Below, piece after piece: positions 46,755-57,900 of a stretch of 64,000 bases of DNA; the first letter of the stretch is position 1; every line of letters begins with the position of its first letter. The position numbers and the translations under genes are program-made. The notes beneath the pieces were generated by a model that ran no database searches, was not told the DNA's origin, and saw only the letters and a program-made list of their open reading frames with translations. The stretch covers positions 1,488,001 to 1,552,000 of the forward strand of contig JAMWFC010000077.1 in assembly GCA_027475525.1 (NCBI GenBank), written 5' to 3'. The stretch comes from Macrolepiota albuminosa. Lineage: Eukaryota; Basidiomycota; Agaricomycetes; Agaricales; Agaricaceae.

Positions 46755-49585
46755 ATGGACAGCATGCCCGTGGACTTGAGTGAGCAGCAGCAGCAGTTTG
46801 AGAGTACGCCGTCGGTCTTACCGTCGGCTGAAGGGGGGGGCAGATGGCTCCCCCGCTGACCCAAAATGCGCCCCAGTGGGGACAATCGCAACCAGCTGTG
46901 GGCTTCCCACAGCAGCAGCAACCACCAGCGGCGGGCTACCTGCCGCAGCAGCCGGTGATCAGTGGCTATCCGCCACTTCAAACCATGCAGGGCAACTTCA
47001 TGCCCCAGAACGCACCTGTGGGCGGCTATCAGCCCCAACAACCAGCACCGGGCGCTTATGCGCCACATCACACCAAGGGCCAATTCCAGCAACAGGCCTA
47101 CGGGGGGCTAGTCAGCCCCCAAGCAGCGTCGGCATGGAGGCAGCTTGCCCCCGTACCGGCAACAGGGCAACTGGGGACACATCCTTTTCCCCAGTTTACT
47201 GCCCTGGCGCACTACCCTGGGATGGGTGGTGTGCCCGTAATGATGCCGTACCCCCCGGCTTGGATGGGGGCTTGGGGCGCAATGCCCCAGTACAGCGACT
47301 CGCATGAGTCGCAAGCCAAGGGAGGCCGGTCGATTTCTCTGTCGACCACAGCACCAATTGACAATCTAGAGGGACGCAAAGCATCCCTCGTGCAGGCCAC
47401 CACAGCCAGTGAGAGTACAGAAACTCTCAATACAGAACGGAGCATCAGTTCATCGGCTGATGCGCCGACGGAGAGCTTGGCCAAGCTCTCCTTGCTACAG
47501 CGGCTGGAAATGCACGGAGCATCAGTTCATCGGCTGATGCGCCGACGGAGAGCTTGGCCAAGCTCTCCTTGCTATAGCGGCTGGAAATGCCGCACCCATC
47601 CGAGCCCAGCTCGGAAGAAGAGTCGCGTCCTCGACGCGACAAAGGAAAAGCACGGGCTGTCGAGCCCACTCACAGCCAGGACTTAGTCCTGGCTACCCTT
47701 CTCCAACGTCTGGGAGATAACGGGTACGATGTACCCGCAGAGTCGTCATTCCTCCGCGATGCGGAGGCAGTCGTCCTCATCTGCCGGATGATGGACGACA
47801 TGGATCATATGCGTGCTCAGCGCAAAACTGATCTCCTTGCCATTTCGGCCGCTCGTAAGCGGCAGATTACACCCCCGAGTCGGGACACCGACTCCAGCAA
47901 AAGGGCGCGTCGGCAAGGAGTGGAGGACGCGCCCTCCTGCTCGATTAAGTTGAGCGTTGCTGCCCCCGGCTGGGAGGCCGGTCTAGGACGGGACATCCTT
48001 CCCTATGAAGATGTTCCTGCTCCAGCCGCCCCCCGGCTTATCCAGCGCCTTGCCAGCGGTGCGTCTGAGGTCGCGTCTTCGCGACCAGTATCCGTGGTAT
48101 CCACCACGTACTCTGGGAAGCAGAGTTCCAGGGGCGTGAGCACATGCCCCATTGAGGCCAAGGCCTCACAACCCCGAAAGGATTGTCGGGGTAAGCAACC
48201 GGAAGGGCGTGCCTACGTCAACGTGCACGATGCCCCGAAAGGGGCCCCAGGGGCTAACATCCCCTTTTTACCCGCTATACTGGTAGAGGGCCTGCCAGCC
48301 CGACTCCCGTGGTGTGTGTGGGCAATGGACCCACGATCTGAGAAGTTGGAGCCAGAGAGGCTGCCTTCCCCTCCCTCCGACGACGATTGGTATGAGGAGC
48401 CTGAAGAGGCTCGTATGGAATCCCGAATTCAAGCGGGTGGCGCTCAACTGCCACCCTACGGCCCGAGACAGAGCTATGTCTCATTTACTTGACAAGGTTG
48501 AGTATAGGACTATCGCGGTACCCTTCGCGAGTCCAGAGGAGCGGGAGAACGTCCCGCGAATGATTGTGCCGTCGCGGCTCTATCGCCGCAAAGAGGGAGG
48601 GAAAATCGCCTTCGTCGGCCTTAACCCCCCTGATCCAAAGCAACCATTTGCTTTGGACTACCTGGGCTCATACGCCCTCCTCTATGGACGCCCTGGGACG
48701 TCCAACGTGTGGACCGGTCTGGCCATGGACCGAGCCATGCGCATTCATTGGTGCAGCCTCTTTGGGTTTGCGCTTGTATGCGCCCTCAGCGCCAGCCGCC
48801 CCTCCAAGGCCACAGTATACAAGTACCTGGCCTACGTCTTCGCCAGGCCAGGCCTCTACAAAGAGGCCGTGGCTGAGTACGAGGCGGCCATGGGGCAAGC
48901 CTTCAAGCCTCTCCACGCCGACGACCCTACCTTCGAGGTTCGGGCTGTGGACATCCCGGAAGCGTCAGCTTCCGTATTCACCACTTTGGACGCGTTACGC
49001 GTCCTTCTTCACAATCAAATTCCGGTCAGCTGGGCTGACCACGTGTACACTTATGGGGTCACCTACTTGGCCCATCTATTCTTCAGCGACAGCCGGCTCT
49101 ACAACGAGGCAGCTGCTATCGACGACGAGAGGCTACAATGCCTCGACCACTACGGTACACCCCAGTCCATCCCGCAGTGGGATGGGTGGCGCGAGGCCAC
49201 CATTGGCGACCGCCAACGCCTGATGCTCCAGCAGCAGGACAGTCGTCGTGCATACGACGACGCGCTCGCCAAGGGGATGTACCTCTCTATCGGGCAAGAC
49301 ATTCATGCCCGCGAAATCTGGACGTGCCAGTACCCGTCCGACACCGGGGATCTGCCTGATCCCCAACCACCTGTCCCGGGGTCGACCATCGACCCCAATC
49401 TCACACTGTCCCCCCTCCGGGACTATGACGATTCCCTGCCAGTAGCAGGGCCTTCGGGTACTTCCTACGCGCCCGCACCCGAGGATGAACTCCTCGACTA
49501 CGACATGGACGACGCGACTGCCGATCCATTCCGGGAGCCTGGGGGCTCTCCCATTGCCCCCGTCCCTGACTTACCGACGGCATGA
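46755..49585 (+). pseudogene. element A extra ORF between pol and 3' LTR, unknown function
   Basis: A separate ORF starting at about 46755 (ATG; duplicated at 46678 by a 77-bp repeat). Part one (about 46844-47500) is Q/P/G/Y-rich and prion-like. Part two (47587-48450) is disordered and charged, with an RRDKGKARA basic patch. Part three (48480-49400) is an ordered, mostly helical domain (SHLLDKVEYRTIAVPF, IAFVGLNPP, LDYLGSYALLYGRPG, ARPGLYKEAVAEYEAAMG, SWADHVYTYGVTYL). The tail is acidic. The frame changes at an 8-G run (46833-46840), at the 77-bp duplication at 47437, and near 48440. No signal peptide or membrane segment is seen, so it is not an envelope gene. I do not recognise a family of known function. 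Confidence 0.7.
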
Positions 49586-49601
49586 CCGTTGTATTATCTC
49601 A

Positions 49602-49630
49602 AGACCGTAGCTCGGTCTGATTGGGGGGTG
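49602..49630 (+). promoter_or_regulatory. hairpin and polypurine tract before the element A 3' LTR
   Basis: AGACCG (49602-49607) pairs with CGGTCT (49613-49618), followed by a TTGGGGGGTG purine tract that ends exactly at the LTR start (49631), the expected plus-strand primer position. Confidence 0.7.
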
Positions 49631-49645
49631 TGTAGCGTAGTCCGC
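49631..49645 (+). repeat. 3' LTR of element A, first 15 bp
   Basis: TGTAGCGTAGTCCGC is identical to the first 15 bases of the 5' LTR. Element B follows directly and the last four bases, CCGC, are its target duplication. Confidence 0.9.
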
Positions 49646-50673
49646 TGATGACGCCCAAAGTTTGGTCAGTAACAAATGTAACAATTGTGTTACCGTACCA
49701 AGAGTGTGCGTTGGGCGCGCTATAAGTGATTTGAGGAGTCCCGGGCAGGTCCCAGAGAACGCGTCTGTGAAAAAGGGTAAAAGTCGGTAACGGGGTCGGC
49801 AAGTGTCAAGCGCTAAGGTAAAGCGCCTAAGGAAAATGCGGTAAGTGAACACGGCAAGGGTGAGCGGCAAGAGCACGATAAGCTTAGCGAAGTTCTAAGC
49901 GTCGATAATGCCTGCCGTAGTTGCAAGGCGCGAAGGGTGAGCGGCAAGAGCACGATAAGCTTAGCGAAGTTCTAAGCGTCGATAATGCCTGCCATAGTTG
50001 CAAGGCGCGAGTATGTCGAGTGTTGGCGAACGTCTGTAACTACCGACGAGTTCGACGTTGCCGACCGTAGCGTAAATGAGCTCTTGAGCGTAAGGGAGAC
50101 TGAAGTAAAGGGGAAACTGTGGTCTATTCGTCTGATGATCCTCTATGTACAAGTCGGTAAGTACTTTTATACTACAATGAGTTCGCCGTCGCCAGTGGCT
50201 AATGATGCCAGAGTGCGGTAAACTGGAAAATTTCAAAGGGGTAGCTCCAACGGTTTCAGATCTCTACCGTCCATTCAAGAGCCTTAGCGACGCCAGGCGA
50301 CAGATCGCGAAGCTAAACCATCACTCCATCACCCTTCTGTCTGTCAGAACACCTAAGCGACGTTGGGCGCCAAATCGAGACGGTAAGCGGTGTCAGACGC
50401 CAAGGTCAAACGCCAAGCTGTCCGTCAGTTTTTGATAGATCATCAAGCTTCTCGCTAAGCGCTGTCGTCAGTGACTGATGCCATCTGTCAGTTGTCATTC
50501 TTGCTGCCGTCGGCGCTATCATTGATTGGATCTGCTTCTTGCCGTGCGCGGCCGTCAGAAATGGCTTAAAATGGGTAGAACGCGTGCGCTAAGTTCGGAA
50601 CGAGTGCGGCAAGGTTTCCGGAGCCGGTGCCGAGCCTGCCGTTGATGCGCCTAACCTGTATAGGGTCCTATCA
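49646..50673 (-). repeat. left (3') LTR of element B
   Basis: TGATGACG...CCTATCA. Contains the 77-bp duplication at 49856-50009, absent from the other LTR. One base differs between the two duplicate copies (GCCGTAG against GCCATAG). Confidence 0.93.
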
Positions 50674-50758
50674 TCTCCCCCCAACTGAAAAATTGACTGT
50701 CCTCAGTCACCAAATAAGGCTACCGTTACCGCTTTTGTGACCAGTGGTCCGTGCGTTC

Positions 50759-50912
50759 TTGAGATTTTGTTTATAGTCCTGGCGCATAAGTTTGGACTTC
50801 ATCTCTCCCCCCCCAATTTACCTGGCGCTCATTTTTTGAGATTTTGTTTATAGTCCTGGCGCATAAGTTTGGACTTCATCTCTCCCCCCCCAATTTACCT
50901 GGCGCTCATTTT
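50759..50912. repeat. 77-bp tandem duplication upstream of the antisense gene
   Basis: Two copies of a block that includes GGCGCATAAGTTTGGACTTC and a run of eight C, directly before the antisense start codon. Probable assembly artefact of the same type as the others. Confidence 0.8.
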
Positions 50913-50923
50913 TTTTTAATAAA

Positions 50924-53333
50924 ATGTCTTTCCGCATTCCAACTCCGCCCCCTGTTCCCTCTCAGGCTGCCCAAGAGGCCGCGTACGCCTACATAGCGAA
51001 GGCTAACAATTTCATCCGTCATATTGAAGGCGTTGGCGCCGAGGCGCCTCAAAAATTGGTCGTTGGCGTGATGAAGCTTTTGGAGCGCTGGTACGAGGTA
51101 CGCGTCCTTGGCGTTGGTTGGGATCGTGAAATTGAGGTGCGGGAATGGTGCCGGGCGCGCTATGTCGACAATCGTGGCGCTGAGTGGTTAGCGCCTTTCT
51201 CCCGTTTCGTAAGTTGCTTTTGCTACCTGCCGTGTCGCTTAGCTGATTGTTCCCTAGGCGCCTCCTGCTGTCCCCACTATCGAGGACGAGTTGGAGGACA
51301 TTCTGTCCGGGGCGTTGCCGATGACGGTAAGCGCGCCTGCGGCAGAGTGAGTATCTCTAACCACTTTCTCATAACTTAGCTCTGGTCTGATTTATCTCCT
51401 CACAGTAAACAGGAGGTGTTGGCGCCCTTGGCGCGTATGCAGGTGGAAGAAGAGATCGCGGCAAGGCAAGAGGAGGTTTCCCAGGATGCCCGCGAGATTA
51501 TGAGGGGGATAGAGGAGCGAGAGAGGGTGGCAGCGTTGGCGGCAGAGATGGAGGACGTTGCCGCGGGGAAGGCGCCTGCCGTTGAGAGGCAGGCGGTAGC
51601 AGAGGGATCCGGCAAGGTAGGTCGCGCCGGCAGCACTTTGAGCCCAGTGCTGCCGGCTAGCAAGTCGGGCTCGCCAAGGAAGCCGGCAGGTGCTTCCAAA
51701 CGTAAGGTAAGTGCTGATTTCGCTTGCCGTTGCCGACAGTCGCTAACGACCTTCGCAGAGTCGCAAGGCGGCTCCTCAATACGCGGTAAGGGGTCTCTTC
51801 TTTTTGGACTGAAATTACTAAGTCTTTGTAGGCGCCAACACAAAGCTCCTTCGACGACAAGGAGCTGAAAGGCTTGCTTTTGCCGCGTCGGGAGGAAGCC
51901 GTCCTTGACGAAGGACAGGAGGCCGGGGTCGTCATGGAGGAAATGAAGGGAAAGAAGACTGTTTCCCTGGCGACCCGGCAGGCATTCAAGGAGGCGCGGG
52001 GAGCGGTAAGTGACTTTTCTGGTTACTTTAATTTCTTGCTGACTTCTAGCGCTAGTGCGACAAATGCTGGGCGGACAACGACCCAGAAGGCTGCTGGTTC
52101 CCGACTGGGGCCCAGCCGTGTTATCGTTGTGGCGCCCTCAAGCGCGCCTGTACTATCGATGGGGCCAAGAGTCGGGAGCGTGGCGGCGCGCCAGATGCTC
52201 TCGTCGAGAAAACGTTCTCGCGCGCTGTTTTGGTGAGGAGGGCAAGGGAGTTTGTGGAGGGTCAGAAGCAGAAGGTCGCTGCCGGTGGCATGGCAGCTAT
52301 TGGACGAGCCGCCTTGGCGTTGCCGACACGCCAAGGGGATGGGACGGAATCTGTCGGCAATCGAGGCGCCGGCGAGCGCCAAGGGACTTCGGTCCCAGAA
52401 AAACGACAAGCCCCCTCCCCAAGCAAGGGGAAGGGCAAAGCAAAGCGCCCCCGTGTTGTATCGTCGTCGCCTTCCCCCTCGCCAGCGCCAAAGGATACCG
52501 AGATGGAGGACCTCGAGAAGGCCTTGGCGGCGAGTCGCCTCCCGCCTCGTGACACAGAGGCTGGTCCAAGTGGCCTCTTGTCGCCTATCCATTTGGCGGC
52601 GAGGTCCCTTGGCGGGGAACAGGAGGAGGGAGAACGGGAAGCGGTTGGCGACGCGGCGCCTCGAAAGGAGCTGGAAGAAGCCCCTGCCGACATCGAGATG
52701 GGGGAGGAGAAGGCAGAGGGAGCGGCAACGGGAGGGGATGAGGACGCTGAAGGGGAGGAAGACGAAACCTTGGCGACGCAGCGCCAAGGCGACGAGGAGG
52801 TGGTAGTGGGAGAGGGTGAGGGGGCGGCAGGAGTCGCCAGGGAGGAGCCTGAGTGGCGCTGGCTACCTCCCTACAGTAGCGTGGCCCCTTGGGAGGTTTC
52901 AGACCCGGAGGACGTTGCCGGTCTGGAGCCTAGGCGCCCCGTAATCGCCAGGATCAATCCTGCTTGGACGCCTCAACCGCAGCCAACGGTCACAGGCGAC
53001 GCCTTCAACTGGCTGGGACAGGACCTCGTGTACCCGGTGGTGGCGCTTAACCCGTGGGAGATGTTGGAGAGGTTTTCGAGGAGGGCGGCAACGATGGAGG
53101 CGTCAATGAGTCGGGAGCGGGAACGAGTCCGCGGTCAATTGATGGCGCTGAGGTTGCGTTACTCCAATTTGGGTCGTAGCCTTAGCGTTCTCCGCGACTA
53201 CCAGGCAGATTGCCAAGCCGCCATCGACTGGCAGACCGCCAATAACATCTTGCCTGGCGACCTTCTCCCACTTCGCGATTCCTCCTTGCCCATTACTGAC
53301 GACTCCCTCTCGATGGACGATGTTAGCGAGTAA
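50924..53333 (+). CDS. antisense spliced gene in element B: C6 cysteine-cluster, coiled-coil protein
   Basis: Exons 50924-51208, 51258-51346, 51406-51706, 51759-51785, 51832-52005 and 52056-53333 join into a 717-aa frame without stops. The five introns are 46-59 nt, begin GTAAG or GTGAG, end in AG and have branch-like CTAAC/CTGAC sequences. One exon has only 27 nt. Domains are an N-terminal helical segment (residues 1-95), a charged coiled coil (about 130-230), and then a cysteine cluster directly at the start of the last exon (CDKC-x8-C-x8-CYRC-x6-C). A long disordered acidic/proline-rich region and a C-terminal coiled coil (ERERVRGQLMALRLRYSNLG) follow. The cluster resembles zinc-binding modules of Agaricomycete hypothetical proteins; nucleic-acid binding is inference. 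It lies opposite in orientation to gag-pol. Confidence 0.8.
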
Positions 53334-53586
53334 ACGGACCTTAGCGTAGATAGGCCGTTTGTACATATATTTTTGTTGGCGCCTCGATTTTATATATTTT
53401 GGTGTTTCCCTGCCGAGTGGAGGAATTGAGTCCAATAATCTGAGTTAGCGTAGCGGCTGAGAGCAAGAAAAGTATAGCAAAGAGAAAGCAAGCGGTAAGT
53501 ATTCTGAGGTAGGTATTAGCAAGAACAGTAATATGTGAGGGACTTAGACAAATTTTGAGGAAAAGGGAAACGCTCAGTAGATCATC

Positions 53587-54227
53587 ATAGCGAAAAACCC
53601 TTGGCGAGAGTTGCGCAAGGCGCTAAGCGTTGGCGACACGCTAGCGCTGCGACTTGACTATGTATAGCGAAAAACCCTTGGCGAGAGTTGCGCAAGGCGC
53701 TAAGCGTTGGCGACACGCTAGCGCTGCGACTTGACTATGTAAGAAATTGTCTGTTGAATATAGTATAGTAAGTACGGCAAGAAAGATAAGTAAAGTAAGT
53801 AATAGAAAAAGGAGCTTATCAATATATAGTCTTTTCTAATCTTTCTTCTTCTTCAACTAGAGTCGGTAAGTCATCATCGTCCAATAATTGTTTCTTCAAG
53901 TCCCTAAGCTTGGCGGTGTCGATATCTAGCGCTTCAAGCGGCAAGTCAATGTGTTCTCTGGCGAGGTATGGCAATAGGCGAAAAGCGGCAACGTGTCGAT
54001 ATCTAGCGCTTCAAGCGGCAAGTCAATGTGTTCTCTGGCGAGGTATGGCAATAGGCGAAAAGCGGCAACAGGTCGATGTAGTACTGAACCATCTAATTCA
54101 CAGAGCACGTAAGCGCCTCCACGGTTACGAGAGATAACTACCAAGGGTCCCGATGTAGTACTGAACCATCTAATTCACAGAGCACGTAAGCGCCTCCACG
54201 GTTACGAGAGATAACTACCAAGGGTCC
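53587..54227. repeat. three 77-bp tandem duplications near the pol 3' end of element B
   Basis: First copies at 53587, 53916 and 54074, each followed by an exact second copy. The latter two break the end of the integrase frame. Confidence 0.85.
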
Positions 54228-55437
54228 AGATAGCGCGGGCGCATTTTCTTATTGTAAGAGGTTTCGATTTTGGAGTTGCGCATAAGCACTAGCGCTCCTC
54301 TCGGGAAGTTGTAATCTTTGATGGTAGCGCTATGCTCGGTTTCGAATCGTAGGGCTGCTTGGCGACGGGCGCTAAAGACTACCTCGTGGAGTCGCTCTAA
54401 ATCTTCTTTCCTTCGCTGGAGATCAATAGCTCGTCTGGCGACAAGATCGGTAGTCGCTAAGATGCTGTTGGGTGCTGGCTGAAGATAGGTCGCTTCTATA
54501 ATGTCGGCAGGGAGTAACGGATGGGTGCCAGTAGCCACGTAATAGGGAGAGCAACCCATGCGCTTACGAATAGTAACTCTTTCCGACCAAAATACTGAAT
54601 ATGTCGCTTCACTCCAACGAGACTCGTCGCCATCGACTGCCTTGAAAAGCGCTTGCCGAACGTCAAAGTGTGGTCTTTCTACCAGGCCATTGGCGCGCTT
54701 GTTGTAGCCAGATACTCGAATGTGGTGAATGTTGTATTTCTTGGCGAGGTATGTTAGCGCTTTGATAATGGGCGCACCGTTATCCGTGACGATTTCCCTT
54801 AGCGCTCCCCAACGGCAAATGACGTCCTCAAATAGCCACTTGGCGACCGCGTCGGTATTTTCCCTCTGAAGCATTCGAAATTCCGGCCAGTGGATTAGCG
54901 AGCAACGACCTTGAATGATGTACTTGTAGCGACCAGACTTGGGCATGTGCATGGTATCGACGTAAATTTTGCTGAAGAGGGGAGCTGGCGTTGCAACGGT
55001 TGGCGGTATGAGCACTTGGCGTGTTTGTTGAATTTGACAGAGGTGGCAAGTCCTAATGTACCAGGCGATGTCGGCGCTAGCGTGTGGCCACCAGAAGCGT
55101 TCTAATAGAGAAGCTCGAGTAGCGTACAGACCTCTATGACCTAGCTCGTCATGCATGGCGCGTAGGACTCGTAAGCGACTTTCTGGCTTGATGATCAGCT
55201 TGTGAGCGCCATCTCGATTTCGTCGCCAAAGTCTGTTGTCGGTAAAGAAGAAATGGGTAGCGTAGCGGATAAAGGTCGCGTATTGTTCGTCGGTAAGGCC
55301 TGTGGGTCGCTTAAGGTCTTGTAGCCATTGTTCAACTATTAACAAGCGACTGTCTTCTGCCTTTGCCTTGGCGGATCGAGGGACGGCATCGTAGGTCAGG
55401 TTTCTGCTGTCTTCTCTTAGCGACTGGGGTTCCTGTA
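53819..55437 (-). pseudogene. pol: element B integrase (frame broken only by 77-bp duplications)
   Basis: Main open frame 55345-54215. The HHCC domain has DELGHRGLYATRASLLERF and IRTCHLCQIQQ. The catalytic D is in IYVDTMHM (about 54957), the second in IVTDNGAP (about 54785) and E in ANGLVERPHF (about 54675). After removing duplications at 54074 and 53916 the frame continues through GPLVVISRNRGGAYVLCE to a stop at 53819, with an acidic tail (EEEERLEK). No chromodomain is present, unlike element A. It is continuous in frame with the RT-RNase H part once the 55438 duplication is removed. Confidence 0.85.
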
Positions 55438-57335
55438 CGATTTTTACTGGTGGCGTGTCTTGACTGAGGATGCTTGCCGTGTAGAATGTGAGGGGTGCGC
55501 TAAAGGTCTCGGGGCGATTTTTACTGGTGGCGTGTCTTGACTGAGGATGCTTGCCGTGTAGAATGTGAGGGGTGCGCTAAAGGTCTCGGGGCGATAAGGG
55601 ACGATGGGATGTAGCAGGAAGCTGGTAGGCTGTTGCCGTCGTAGTAGGGGGATAGGCTGTTGTATGAGGTGTACAAACCCATGTAAGCGGTCGATCCAGT
55701 CCTCGAAATCGCTATCAGCCTGTGGATCCACTGCCGGGTCGCCAGGCTGCCGTGGTCGCCTAGAGAGTCCATCTGGGCCGTGGAAAGTGCTCTTGACGTG
55801 TACCAGCTCAAAGTGAAACATGAGGATAGCGACTACCCACCGGTTCATGCTAGCGGATGGCTGGATATCGGGATTCTGCAGCATGCCTTTAATGTACCTA
55901 GCGTCGACTTCAACAATAAGGTTCCGCACGCCAATCAAATACATCTTTAGCGACCGGAAGGCTTTGAAGAGTCCATAGAGCTCTAGCTTAGGCTGACTGT
56001 AGCGAGACTCTCTGTCGTTTAGCGTGATAGACCCAAAGCGGTTGTAGCGTCGCTGTTTTCGATTGTCGCTAAGGCATTGGCACAAGAAGTAGCCAACGGC
56101 AATGTACGAGGTGTCCACCGCCAAGATAACAGGGTCGGCAGAGGTATAATCGATGGGGACTAGGGGCTTGGCGTCCTGCAGAGCTTTTACTAAGTCGCGT
56201 TGGGCAGTGACCTGGTCTGGCCCAAATTCGAAGGGCTCGTTAGCGCGGGTGAGTCGGTTAAGTGCATGTGCGCGATGGGCAAAGTTCTTGACGAATATTC
56301 TAAGAACGCCAACAGTACCAAGAAAGGCGCGAACTTCAGATAAGTCGCGGCAAGGACCCCAGCGCTCTAAGAGTGCTAAGCGAGACTCGTCGGGAACACG
56401 ACCGTCGGGAGTGCAGATGTGACCAAGTATTTTGAACCTTAGCGCGCATAGGAGGAGTTTGTGACCGCTAAAGGTACCACCGCTATACTTCATACGTTGG
56501 AGAACTCGATTGAGCAGCTGGAAAAAGTCCCATAGCGCTAAGCGAATGTTGGAGTTGTCGGGATGGGTTGCCGGTAAGCCGTTTACGAGTCGCCAGTCTT
56601 TGGGGCCTTTGACGCCAACGTCGTCGATGAAGCTAAGGACGTTATGCGGTATCTCGGGTTGGAGGATGTAAGTGATGTCATCGTGGAATATAGGGACTGA
56701 GTTTGTCCAGCCCATCGGTAAGGTGACTAGGCACAAGGCGCCAAACGGAGTTTGAAACGTAGTGAGGTCACGGGAAGAAGGGTGGATTAAGCGTTCATCG
56801 TAGCCAACGTAGAGGTCAAGGGTGGCGCCACAAATGCGCCCGGCAAAGGACTCGGCAAAGTGATCAGGGAAAGGCGGTACGCCAGAGTGTCGTATGGTAA
56901 CTCTATTCAGCGGCTCAAGACTGTGAACTATGCGTAGATTGCCGTTCTTTTTGAGGACACAGAACCAACGGGAGCGGTAAGAACTGTTTGAGGGCTCGTA
57001 GACGCCAGCCTGTATCTTGGTCCTAATAATCTGGCAGACCTCGGCTTCGATCCCAGGCGGTAACGGTCGGTTGTGCTCAGTCCACGGCACGTGAGGAATA
57101 GTCGGGATTACAACAGGCGGGAAGAAATCTGTACGTAGGCTGCCGCGTTCGGAGTCCTCCCAAGCGAAGGCTTTGTCTTGCTTAGCGACAAGATCGGTAA
57201 GGACGTTTAACTCATCTTTGGTCAAAAATCCTGTGTCGTGCTCCTTGGCGAACTGCTGTTAGCGACAAGATCGGTAAGGACGTTTAACTCATCTTTGGTC
57301 AAAAATCCTGTGTCGTGCTCCTTGGCGAACTGCTG
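55438..57335. repeat. two 77-bp tandem duplications within element B pol
   Basis: First copies at 55438-55514 and 57182-57258, each followed by an exact second copy. Both create the apparent ORF ends on either side of the RT-RNase H frame. Confidence 0.85.
55444..57225 (-). CDS. pol: element B reverse transcriptase and RNase H
   Basis: 593 codons open on the minus strand. Reverse transcriptase blocks are WFCVLKKNGNLRIVHSLEPLN (about 56950), ATLDLYVGYDE, TPFGALCLVTLPMGWTNSVPIFHDD, and the catalytic LSFIDDVGVKG (56611-56640), an I-D-D form of Y-x-D-D. Then FLGTVGVLRIFV and, for RNase H, ILAVDTSYIAVGYFL (about 56115), YSQPKLELYGLFKAF, LIVEVDARYIKGM and HVKSTFHGPDGLSRRP. The end at 55444 and the start at 57225 are artefacts of 77-bp duplications at 55438 and 57182; upstream and downstream parts are in the same true frame. 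Confidence 0.88.
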   Translation of the reverse strand: MTKDELNVLTDLVAKQDKAFAWEDSERGSLRTDFFPPVVIPTIPHVPWTEHNRPLPPGIEAEVCQIIRTKIQAGVYEPSNSSYRSRWFCVLKKNGNLRIVHSLEPLNRVTIRHSGVPPFPDHFAESFAGRICGATLDLYVGYDERLIHPSSRDLTTFQTPFGALCLVTLPMGWTNSVPIFHDDITYILQPEIPHNVLSFIDDVGVKGPKDWRLVNGLPATHPDNSNIRLALWDFFQLLNRVLQRMKYSGGTFSGHKLLLCALRFKILGHICTPDGRVPDESRLALLERWGPCRDLSEVRAFLGTVGVLRIFVKNFAHRAHALNRLTRANEPFEFGPDQVTAQRDLVKALQDAKPLVPIDYTSADPVILAVDTSYIAVGYFLCQCLSDNRKQRRYNRFGSITLNDRESRYSQPKLELYGLFKAFRSLKMYLIGVRNLIVEVDARYIKGMLQNPDIQPSASMNRWVVAILMFHFELVHVKSTFHGPDGLSRRPRQPGDPAVDPQADSDFEDWIDRLHGFVHLIQQPIPLLRRQQPTSFLLHPIVPYRPETFSAPLTFYTASILSQDTPPVKIAPRPLAHPSHSTRQASSVKTRHQ

Positions 57336-57900
57336 TTGGCGTTCCTTGGTAAAACGTCCTGTGGGCTGAAAGGGTGGCGGATTCGGTGATAGGGCCGGCA
57401 TGTCGGCAAGAGGGTCGCCAATGATCTGGCGCTCGATTCTGAAAGTCTCGGGAGAGTGCGTAGCGATGGGTTTTGTTTTAAGCGCAACTGGCTTATATTT
57501 CTTTTTAACTTGAACCCCTTTCCTTTTGGGAGCGTTAGCCTGGTTATAAACAGAGGTGGAAAGGGGAACTGTAGCCTGGGGTGCGGCAAGTCCAAGAACG
57601 GCAGGAGACGAGGCTCCGGGAAGGGTAGTGAGATACGTATCGGTAGACGCTATATTTTGAAAAGATTCGGAAGCGGTAAGGTACAAGTAGGCAAGAGAGG
57701 AGTCGGTGATATCTGGGTTTTTCTGAGAAAGCTCAGCGTCGGTAACGGTCGAGGAAAGTAAAACTTCTTCGTCAAGATAAGCGGTAGATATAATATTTAC
57801 AAGACCAGTTGAATGGTCATATTCCAGCGTTAGCGCTACATCTCCGTGATCGTCGCCAATCACCTCCTCGATGGTCTGTGAAAACACCGGTGGGGAGGCT
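57222..57900 (-). CDS. pol: element B N-terminal part of pol
   Basis: A 221-codon frame beginning near 57887 (SQTIEEVIGDDHGDVAL) with a disordered linker, a basic KRKGVQVKKKYKP patch (about 57530) and FTKERQQQFAKEHDTGFLTKDELNVL leading into the reverse transcriptase across the 57182 duplication. It overlaps the end of the gag-protease frame in another frame. The shift could be made at a run of C in CTAAGCCCCCGG (about 57925-57937), by programmed frameshifting or by a one-base sequence error. Confidence 0.7.

Larger units (their letters stand above)
41255..47590. repeat. cluster of 77-bp tandem duplications in element A (probable assembly artefacts)
   Basis: First copies begin at 41255, 42890, 43092, 43560, 44610, 44785, 45052, 45583, 45755, 46236, 46643 and 47437, each followed at once by a second copy 77 bp later. 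Most are perfect. 42890 matches for 74 bp, 45583 for 69 bp and 47437 has one mismatch. Each shifts the reading frame by two and none respects domain borders. Confidence 0.85.

Noticed and set aside
42006..47700. Long minus-strand open frames in the gag-pol region of element A (for example 41362-41838, 46535-47092)
   Set aside because: They are shadows of the GC-rich coding strand, with no motifs or conserved composition of their own.
46755..49585. Envelope-like gene in element A
   Set aside because: No signal peptide, transmembrane segment or cysteine-rich ectodomain is visible.
52023..52787. Minus-strand 254-codon frame opposite the antisense gene of element B
   Set aside because: It mirrors the GC-rich plus-strand exon, has no motif and lies beyond the end of pol.
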